Source: Acidobacteriota bacterium (GTDB lineage Bacteria > Acidobacteriota > Terriglobia > Terriglobales > Acidobacteriaceae). From it: a stretch of 64,000 nt of DNA. This document shows positions 58,113 through 64,000 of this stretch, one piece after another. The notes below the pieces were generated by a model, which searched no databases, had not been told where the DNA came from, and saw nothing but the letters and a program-made list of their open reading frames with translations. The stretch is from the NCBI GenBank assembly GCA_023410055.1, contig JAEYQK010000055.1, positions 28,416 through 92,415 on the forward strand, read 5' to 3'. Made by a program: the position numbers and the translations under genes. Position 1 is the first letter of the stretch, and each line of letters starts with the position of its first letter.

Positions 58113-59609
58113 ATGAATAAGAAGATGGAATTGTGGTTTGTAACTGGCAGCCAGCATCTCTACGGGCCGGAAACGCTCGAGAAGGTGGCGGAGCACTCCC
58201 GAGTGATCGCTCAGTATCTGTCTGACGCGCCCGCGATTCCGGTCAAAGTAGTTTTCAAGCCCGTGATGACCACGCCGGATGCGATTTTCCAGCTCTGCCT
58301 TGAAGCGAATTCTTCGGCGAATTGCGCAGGCCTTATTACGTGGATGCACACGTTTTCGCCGGCAAAGATGTGGATTGCCGGGTTGCGTACGTTGAGCAAG
58401 CCGTTCGTGCATTTGCACACGCAGTTCAACCGCGAGTTGCCCTGGTCGACGATTGACATGGATTTTATGAACTTGAACCAGTCGGCGCACGGCGATCGCG
58501 AGTTCGGATTTGGCGTGAGCCGGATGAGGATCAACCGCAAGGTGGTGGTTGGATTCTGGCAGGACGAGGATGTGTTGCAGGAACTGGGTGTGTGGGCACG
58601 CGCGGCGTGTGCGTGGCACGATTCGCAGAGCCTGAAGGTAGCGCGTTTCGGCGACAACATGCGCCAGGTTGCGGTGACGGAAGGCGACAAGGTCGAGGCG
58701 CAGATTCGGCTGCGCTACACCGTGAATGGTTTCGGAATCGGCGACCTGATGAAGCACGTCAACGCAGTGACGGACGGCGAAACGGACAAGCTGATTTCGG
58801 CTTACGAGGAGGAGTATGCGGTTGCGGCTCCGCTGCGGAAGGGCGGAGAGAAGCATGCGTCGCTGCGTGAGTCGGCGAAGATCGAGTTGGGGTTGCGTTC
58901 GTTCCTGGAGAGCGGTGGGTACAAGGCCTTCACCGATACGTTCGAAGATCTGCATGGGCTGCCGCAGTTGCCGGGCTTGGCTGTGCAGCGGTTGATGAAT
59001 GACGGATACGGCTTCGGCGCGGAAGGTGACTGGAAGACGGCGGCACTGGTACGCGCGATGAAGGTGATGGCCGCGGGGCAGTCGGGCGGTACGTCGTTCA
59101 TGGAGGATTACACCTACGATCTGCGCAATGGCGGCAAGGTGCTGGGCGCGCACATGCTGGAAGTATGTCCGTCGATCGCCGACGGCAAGGCGAAGGCGGA
59201 GATTCATCCGTTGGGCATCGGAGGCAAAGCGGATCCGGTTCGACTGGTGTTCACGACGAAGACAGGGCCGGCGGTGAATGCAACGGTCATCGACATGGGC
59301 GAACGCTTCCGGATGATCGTGAACACGGTTGAAGTCGTGAAGTCGGAGCCGTTGCCGCATCTTCCTGTGGCCAGTGCGGTGTGGGTACCGCAGCCGAACC
59401 TGAAGGTCGGGGCGGCGGCGTGGATCCTAGCGGGCGGCGCGCATCACACGGGCTTCAGCCAGTCATTGACGCCGGAGCATCTCGAGGACTTCGCCGAGAT
59501 GGCGGGCATGGAGTTCGTGTTGATCGATAAGGACACGAAGCTGCGCGATTTGAAGAACGAGTTGCGGTGGAACGATCTTTATTACCGGTTGGCGGGCGGC
59601 CGGGCGTAG
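58113..59609 (+). CDS. araA: L-arabinose isomerase
   Basis: 498 residues, family length. Converts L-arabinose to L-ribulose. Conserved parts: LWFVTGSQHLYGPETLEKVA, ITWMHTFSPAKMWI, LHTQFNRELPWSTIDMDFMN, LNQSAHGDREFGFG, GGTSFMEDYTYDL with a metal Glu, GAHMLEVCPSIA, GAAAWILAGGAHHTGFS with the metal His. GAGGGGAACA precedes ATG 58113. Preceded by a LacI-type operator. Confidence 0.97.
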   Translation: MNKKMELWFVTGSQHLYGPETLEKVAEHSRVIAQYLSDAPAIPVKVVFKPVMTTPDAIFQLCLEANSSANCAGLITWMHTFSPAKMWIAGLRTLSKPFVHLHTQFNRELPWSTIDMDFMNLNQSAHGDREFGFGVSRMRINRKVVVGFWQDEDVLQELGVWARAACAWHDSQSLKVARFGDNMRQVAVTEGDKVEAQIRLRYTVNGFGIGDLMKHVNAVTDGETDKLISAYEEEYAVAAPLRKGGEKHASLRESAKIELGLRSFLESGGYKAFTDTFEDLHGLPQLPGLAVQRLMNDGYGFGAEGDWKTAALVRAMKVMAAGQSGGTSFMEDYTYDLRNGGKVLGAHMLEVCPSIADGKAKAEIHPLGIGGKADPVRLVFTTKTGPAVNATVIDMGERFRMIVNTVEVVKSEPLPHLPVASAVWVPQPNLKVGAAAWILAGGAHHTGFSQSLTPEHLEDFAEMAGMEFVLIDKDTKLRDLKNELRWNDLYYRLAGGRA

Positions 59610-59610
59610 G

Positions 59611-59704
59611 CTCGGACGTCCCTACGGGACTTCAACGTTACGGCGACACCCACCCGGCACTTCCGTGCCGGGCTAAATTCGGAACGCCCCTGCGGTGCTT
59701 GGGG
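59611..59704. repeat. REP triplet (family A)
   Basis: CTCGGACGTCCCTACGGGAC, a 20-base linker, CCCGGCACTTCCGTGCCGGG, CTAAATTCGG, CGCCCCTGCGGTGCTTGGGG. Inverted counterpart of 41058-41150. Confidence 0.8.
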
Positions 59705-59740
59705 ATAGAAGGGCGCTTTGTTTATTGGGGCTGAGACCTT

Positions 59741-60463
59741 ATGACAATGGCAGCTGACCAACTTGCTGGGGCCAGATCGTCGGCCATTCAGCGGCAGTCT
59801 TTTGCATCGGCCGTAGCGGAGAAATTGCGCGAGAAGATCATTCGAGGCGAACTGCACGAAGGCGAACAACTGCGCCAGGACGTGATCGCGAGCGAGTTCC
59901 AGGTAAGCCGGATTCCCGTACGCGAAGCGTTGCGCCAGTTGGAAGCCGAAGGCCTGATCAAGATCGTGGCCAATCGTGGTGCGGTGGTTTCCGCTTTGTC
60001 GCCGGAGGAAATAGCCGAGCTGTTTGAGATTAGGGCAGTGCTGGAGTCTCATGTATTGCGGCAGGCGATCCCGAACTTGAGCGACGACGACTTCAGGAAA
60101 GCTGAGGAGATCCTGAAGGGATATGAAGACGCCGTCGAGGGAGACTATGATGTCAGCTCGTGGGGGAAGTGGAACTGGGATTTTCACTCCGTGCTTTATG
60201 CTCCGGCGAACCATCCCGTTCTGATGAACCTGCTGCGCACGCTGAACAACAACTGCGATCGCTACACGCGCTTGTACGTGCTGTTCACGCGCGACCTGCA
60301 TACTTCAGGATGCGCGCATCGAGCATTACTCGAGACATGCAAAACGCGTGACGCCGATACCGCTTGTGGCGCGCTGTGGAGTCACATCATGGATGCAGGG
60401 CGGTACTTGAAGGAGTTCATTCGAAGCCGGCGTGAGGGCGGATCGGCAGGCGGTAGGGTATAA
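59741..60463 (+). CDS. GntR-family regulator (FadR type)
   Basis: 240 residues. Winged helix about 22-90: SAVAEKLREKIIRGELHEGE, RQDVIASEFQVSRIPVREAL, RQLEAEGLIKIVANRGAVVS. FCD sensor domain about 95-225: EEIAELFEIRAVLESHVLRQ, WNWDFHSVLYAPANHPVLMN, CAHRALLETCKTRD with metal-type His. ATG 59741 or 59747. Probably a sugar-acid or pentose regulator given the arabinose genes on both sides. Confidence 0.9.
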   Translation: MTMAADQLAGARSSAIQRQSFASAVAEKLREKIIRGELHEGEQLRQDVIASEFQVSRIPVREALRQLEAEGLIKIVANRGAVVSALSPEEIAELFEIRAVLESHVLRQAIPNLSDDDFRKAEEILKGYEDAVEGDYDVSSWGKWNWDFHSVLYAPANHPVLMNLLRTLNNNCDRYTRLYVLFTRDLHTSGCAHRALLETCKTRDADTACGALWSHIMDAGRYLKEFIRSRREGGSAGGRV

Positions 60464-60810
60464 AGATCCGGATTGCGTGTCTCGGCTGCGTGGGGCCACG
60501 AGAACGCGAACACAAGAGCGGCGAGGAGTCAATAGTCGATCCGGAGGCCTAGATCGAAGGACTTGTCGCGCAAACGTTTTCTAGAGCATTTTGGGCCGAT
60601 TTGTACGAAACTAAGAAGCGCAATGTCTCCTCACCAATGCCGTTGGGAAGAAGTATTAGAGAGAGGCCTGTGCATTGATGGTTCGCTGCTTCGTCCGGCA
60701 GTTCTCCTCTTGGATTGCTGCTGGAGAAAGCATGGGCGGAGACTTGTTGGAGTGATGACAAGCAGCGTGTAACCAGGCACTCATATGTGTTCTGGCGACG
60801 GAGGGATTAA
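60464..60810. other. Intergenic region before galM with operator candidate
   Basis: About 350 bases. LacI-type site at 60570-60581 (GCAAACGTTTTC) 230 bases before galM. Small open frames here on both strands show no family features. The galM ribosome site GGAGGG lies at its right end. Confidence 0.4.
60568..60583. promoter_or_regulatory. LacI-type operator before galM
   Basis: Core GCAAACGTTTTC (60570-60581), 10 of 12 bases the same as the araA site. Confidence 0.45.
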
Positions 60811-61950
60811 ATGAAGGTTAGTGCGTTAATCACGATCTTTGTATTAGGAGCCGCGATGATTTCAGCCGCAAGCGATGGTAAGTCGCCCGCAAAGAAGGCG
60901 GGATGTGAGAAGCAGTCTTTCGGAAAGACAACGGACGGCAAGGAAGCCGAGTTGTTCGTACTGACTAACAAGAACGGGATGCAGGCTGCCGTCACGAACT
61001 ACGGCGCCACTCTCGTGAAGTTGATCGTTCCGGATCGCAATGGAAAGCTCGGCGACATCGTGACCGGATACGATGACGTTCAGGGCTACGAAAAGGGATC
61101 CACTTTCTTCGGCGCAACAATCGGTCGCTACGGAAACCGAATCGGACACGCGCAGTTCCAGTTGGATGGCAAGACCTATACGCTGGCCAAGAACAACGGT
61201 CCGAACAGTCTGCACGGCGGCGTCAAGGGCTTCCACAAGATGTTCTGGGAAGCGAAGGACGTTTCGAAGCCGGATTCTCCCGCGGTCCAGTTCACTTATC
61301 TGAGCAAGGATGGGGAAGAAGGTTTCCCGGGGAACCTGAATACGACCGTCACCTACACGCTTACTCCGAAGAACGAACTGAAGATCGACTACAAGGCTAC
61401 GACGGACAAGCCGACTGTTGTTAACCTGACGAACCATTCGTACTTCAACCTGGCCGGCACTGGCGACATTCTTAAGCACGAAGTCGTGATCCATGGCAGC
61501 AAGACGACGCCCGTCGATCGAGGCCTGATTCCTACTGGTGAATTGAAGGACGTCAAAGGCACGCCGTTTGATTTCCTCACGCCGCATGCCGTTGGTGAGC
61601 GCATCGGAGCCGACGATCAGCAGATCAAGTTCGGTGGTGGCTACGATCACAACTGGGTTCTAGACAAGAAGGGCAAGGAACTGGCGCTGGCGGTTGAGGT
61701 TTATGAGCCGACGACCGGACGCGTGATGGATATCTCGACGACCGAGCCGGCTATGCAGTTCTACAGCGGCAATTTCCTGGATGGCGCGAAGGGCAAGGGC
61801 GGAGCGGTTTATGCACATCGCTCGGCGTTCTGCTTCGAGCCACAGCACTATCCGGATTCGCCGAACAAGCCGGCATTCCCGTCGACGGAACTGAAGCCGG
61901 GGCAAACGTATCAGACCGAGACTGTTTATAAGTTCTCGACCCGGAAGTAA
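60811..61950 (+). CDS. galM: Aldose 1-epimerase, exported
   Basis: 379 residues. GGAGGGATTAA precedes the ATG. Signal peptide MKVSALITIFVLGAAMISAA, so it probably works in the periplasm on sugars released by hydrolases. Family motifs: VTNYGATLVKLIVPDRNG, FFGATIGRYGNRI, NNGPNSLHGGVKGF, VVNLTNHSYFNLAG (His), GGGYDHNWVLD, EPAMQFYSGNFLDG and catalytic Glu in AFCFEPQHYPDSPN. Interconverts alpha and beta anomers, here most likely of arabinose or galactose. Confidence 0.94.
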   Translation: MKVSALITIFVLGAAMISAASDGKSPAKKAGCEKQSFGKTTDGKEAELFVLTNKNGMQAAVTNYGATLVKLIVPDRNGKLGDIVTGYDDVQGYEKGSTFFGATIGRYGNRIGHAQFQLDGKTYTLAKNNGPNSLHGGVKGFHKMFWEAKDVSKPDSPAVQFTYLSKDGEEGFPGNLNTTVTYTLTPKNELKIDYKATTDKPTVVNLTNHSYFNLAGTGDILKHEVVIHGSKTTPVDRGLIPTGELKDVKGTPFDFLTPHAVGERIGADDQQIKFGGGYDHNWVLDKKGKELALAVEVYEPTTGRVMDISTTEPAMQFYSGNFLDGAKGKGGAVYAHRSAFCFEPQHYPDSPNKPAFPSTELKPGQTYQTETVYKFSTRK

Positions 61951-62023
61951 TTGTGGGCAGGGCGGTCGGATGCTCGATCGCCCTGTCTTACTCTGAATTT
62001 GTATTCGGTAGGGCGCTGAATTA

Positions 62024-63046
62024 ATGAAGCTTAGCGAGATAGCAAAGCGGGCAAAAGTATCACCTTCAACCGTGTCCCGCATTATCAATCGGGTTCCGAC
62101 CGTCGATCCTCACCTTGCAAAGAGAGTTTGGAAGGTTGTTGAGGAGATGGGGTACTACCCGAATACGCAGGCTCGCGCCCTGGTCTCCGGACACAGCCGG
62201 TTCTTCGGCCTAGTCGTTTCGGAACTGACCAATCCTTTTTTCCCGGAAATTGTGCAGGCGTTTGAAGACGCCGCAGTGGAAAACGGCTACGAAGTCTTGC
62301 TCGCATCGACGGTGCACGATACGGGGCGGATGGAACTTGCAGTCAGGCGGATGATCGAGCGCCGAGTGGATGGCGTCGCGGTGATGACGTTCGGAATGGA
62401 AGATCGTCTGCTTGAGCACCCGAACTTCAAGGACGTCCCGCTGGTCTTCATCGATGTTGGACCGAACAGGCCGCGGGTCAGCAATATCAAGATCGATTAT
62501 CTGAGTGGAATCCGGCAGGCGGTTCAACATCTCGCGGCGTTGCGGCATACGCGAATCGCATTCATTTCGGGGCCGCTGGATTTGAAGTCTGCGGTGGCGA
62601 GAAAAGCCGCGTTTCAGCAGGCAATGCGTGAGATCGGGCTCGAAGTGTTCGACGAGCTGCTGGTCGAGGGCGACCATACGATTGAAGGCGGCATGAAGGC
62701 GACGGACAGTCTGCTGATTCTGCGAGAGCCGCCCACGGCAGTATTGTGTTCGAATGACATGACGGCGCTCGGCGTGATGCATAAGTCTTACGAGCACGGA
62801 GTCAAAATTCCCTCGCAATTGTCGCTGGTAGGTTATGACGACATCAGGCTTGCGCAGTTTGTGCTGCCGCCGCTGAGTTCGGTGAGGATGTCGCAGACGG
62901 AGTTGGGCCGACTGGCGTTCCAAGCGCTGTTCGCCGAAGTGCAGAGAGCAGAGCCCGCTCAAACCCGAACGGAGTATGTAATCCAGACGAGCCTGGTGTT
63001 GAGGGCGTCAACGGCGCTTGCCCCAGGATTTGGACCCCGTAGTTAG
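62024..63046 (+). CDS. LacI-family transcriptional regulator
   Basis: 340 residues. N-terminal HTH with hinge: LSEIAKRAKVSPSTVSRIIN, VDPHLAKRVWKVVEEMGYYP, NTQARALVSGHS. Periplasmic-binding-like sensor: FFGLVVSELTNPFFPEIVQA, FISGPLDLKSAVARKAAFQQ, AVLCSNDMTALGVMHKSYEH, SLVGYDDIRLAQFVLPPLSS. Position between galM and araD and the CG-centred palindromes before araA, galM and araD make it the likely local arabinose repressor. Confidence 0.94.
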   Translation: MKLSEIAKRAKVSPSTVSRIINRVPTVDPHLAKRVWKVVEEMGYYPNTQARALVSGHSRFFGLVVSELTNPFFPEIVQAFEDAAVENGYEVLLASTVHDTGRMELAVRRMIERRVDGVAVMTFGMEDRLLEHPNFKDVPLVFIDVGPNRPRVSNIKIDYLSGIRQAVQHLAALRHTRIAFISGPLDLKSAVARKAAFQQAMREIGLEVFDELLVEGDHTIEGGMKATDSLLILREPPTAVLCSNDMTALGVMHKSYEHGVKIPSQLSLVGYDDIRLAQFVLPPLSSVRMSQTELGRLAFQALFAEVQRAEPAQTRTEYVIQTSLVLRASTALAPGFGPRS

Positions 63047-63083
63047 TAGCCTTGTCGACCGGAAGTGTGTTTTTTGTGCTTAC

Positions 63084-63099
63084 GAGAAAGCGCTTGCTG
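63084..63099. promoter_or_regulatory. LacI-type operator before araD
   Basis: GAGAAAGCGCTTGCTG with core GAAAGCGCTTGC (63086-63097), 79 bases before the araD ATG; classical AAAGCGCTT-type LacI-family half-sites. Confidence 0.6.
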
Positions 63100-63175
63100 T
63101 AGTCTTGTCTCGAGCACTCGTTCAACATGGAATGGCCCTAATGGCTGCACGGAAATCGTTACCCCGGAGGTCGTA

Positions 63176-63868
63176 ATGCGTTTGAAGGAGTTGCGTGAAG
63201 AGGTGCTGGAGGCCAACCTTGAGTTGGTGCGTCGCGGATTGGTGCTCTACACATTCGGCAACGTGAGCGGCATTAATCGTGAAGAGGGCGTGATTGCGAT
63301 TAAGCCAAGCGGCGTCGATTACGCCACGATGAAAGCTTCCGACATTGTACTGACGGATCTGAAAGGCACAGTTGTTGAGGGCACTCTGCGGCCTTCGTCA
63401 GACCTTCCCACGCATGTTGTGCTGTACGACAAGTTTCCCGGGATTGGCGGCGTTGCGCATACTCACTCTGAATCCGCGACAGCCTGGGCACAGGCACGAA
63501 GACCGATCCCTTGCTTCGGGACCACACACGCTGACTACTTCTATGGTTCTATTCCGGTGACCGATTGCCTCAGCCCGAAAGAGATCGAAGGGGAGTACGA
63601 AAAGAACACCGGCCTGGCGATCGCGAAGACCTTTTCAGGTATTCCGGCCGAGAGTATGCCGGCTGTTTTGGTTGCGAACCATGGGCCGTTCACCTGGGGC
63701 ACAAGCGCGACGGATGCGGCGCATAACTCCGCGATTCTAGAGACAGTGGCGCGGATGGCTTTCTACACGGTTGGGCTGAACAGTTCGGCGGGTCCGGTTT
63801 CCAAAGAGCTTCAAGACAAGCATTATTTTCGCAAGCACGGCAGCAATTCCTACTACGGACAAAAATGA
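63176..63868 (+). CDS. araD: L-ribulose-5-phosphate 4-epimerase
   Basis: 230 residues, class II aldolase fold. Makes D-xylulose 5-phosphate, the last step of the arabinose route. Motifs: LVLYTFGNVSGINRE, AIKPSGVDY, LRPSSDLPTHVVLY, zinc ligands GVAHTHSESATAWAQ, ADYFYGSIPVT, VLVANHGPFTWG, end YYGQK. GGAGG lies before ATG 63176. Ribulokinase (araB) is not in the window. Overlaps the next gene (ATGA). Confidence 0.96.
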   Translation: MRLKELREEVLEANLELVRRGLVLYTFGNVSGINREEGVIAIKPSGVDYATMKASDIVLTDLKGTVVEGTLRPSSDLPTHVVLYDKFPGIGGVAHTHSESATAWAQARRPIPCFGTTHADYFYGSIPVTDCLSPKEIEGEYEKNTGLAIAKTFSGIPAESMPAVLVANHGPFTWGTSATDAAHNSAILETVARMAFYTVGLNSSAGPVSKELQDKHYFRKHGSNSYYGQK

Positions 63869-64000
63869 TTATGCCTGCGGCTATCCTTTTTGAGACATCG
63901 CAACAACTGGTTCACTTGTCGTTTGTGGACCTGGTGATCATCGTATTTTACTTTGCGCTCGTTCTGGCGATCGGCTTCATTCTGAAGAAGAGTTCGGGGA
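63865..64000 (+). CDS. Sodium/solute symporter (SSS family), N-terminus
   Basis: Starts at ATG 63865 overlapping the araD stop (or ATG 63871) and runs off the window, 45 residues visible. FVDLVIIVFYFALVLAIGFI with LKKSSG is the typical first membrane helix of SSS transporters. Placed after araD it is probably the arabinose or oligosaccharide uptake system. Confidence 0.75.
   Translation, partial: MIMPAAILFETSQQLVHLSFVDLVIIVFYFALVLAIGFILKKSSG

Noticed and set aside
58071..59360. Long open frame antisense to araA
   Set aside because: Arg/His-rich shadow of the arabinose isomerase frame with no recognisable domain.
1..64000. tRNA, rRNA genes or a replication origin
   Set aside because: I scanned for T-loop patterns such as GGTTCGAATCC and for clustered DnaA boxes and found nothing convincing.

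Overview
The window is one contiguous stretch of a roughly 58-60% GC (estimated by eye) bacterial chromosome and reads like an Acidobacteriota member of the Terriglobia / Koribacter type. This is inferred from gene content (CarD facing GreA, bactofilin, CE15 glucuronoyl esterase, GH39 and GH3 hydrolases, many secreted proteins of unknown function) and from intergenic repeats of the kind I associate with that phylum; no 16S gene is present. I found no tRNA, rRNA, CRISPR array, prophage or replication origin.

Layout. 1-6.9 kb: end of an OmpA-like secreted protein, an M20 peptidase, a TPR protein, a dienelactone-hydrolase-like enzyme, an XRE regulator, a NarL-type response regulator and a conserved unknown. 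7-16.7 kb: mostly housekeeping (purH, ruvX, an AI-2E family permease, carD, greA, a CDP-alcohol phosphatidyltransferase, miaA), then a higBA toxin-antitoxin pair and an ECF sigma / zinc anti-sigma / Spy-like trio. 16.7-24.5 kb: Smr protein, GH3 hydrolase with lipoprotein, and the pyrimidine genes pyrR-pyrB-pyrC, separated by dense palindromic repeats. 24.6-29.2 kb: small unknown proteins, at least one apparently frameshifted, and a CE15 esterase. 29.3-34.2 kb: recQ, then the threonine catabolic pair kbl and tdh on either side of an IS200-like REP-associated transposase (RAYT) flanked by hairpin repeats. 34.2-42.3 kb: a structured leader with a 17-residue lysine-rich ORF, regulators, two FtsX-type permeases, and secreted WD40 and TonB-C-like proteins. 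42.4-49 kb: rnr (RNase R), a bactofilin and murJ, bracketed by two inverted copies of a ~300-bp repeat. 49-57.6 kb: small membrane or secreted unknowns, an esterase and a GH39 xylosidase. 58-64 kb: an L-arabinose cluster (araA, GntR, secreted galM, LacI, araD, start of an SSS symporter) with three matching LacI-type operator candidates.

The most striking property is the load of interspersed palindromic repeats: I can separate about fourteen families. One consists of paired hairpins whose stems change in a compensating way, and it flands the RAYT gene on both sides, as expected for a REPIN/RAYT system. Other families have gone into reading frames without breaking them. An identical 32-bp element adds the same peptide to RecQ and RNase R; RNase R carries four different repeat families in a row inside its catalytic domain loop; PurH and the N-terminus of PyrC carry further copies; and repeats supply the stop codons of kbl, tdh and a small gene. 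The repeats therefore reshape proteins and gene ends here, as well as filling spacers.
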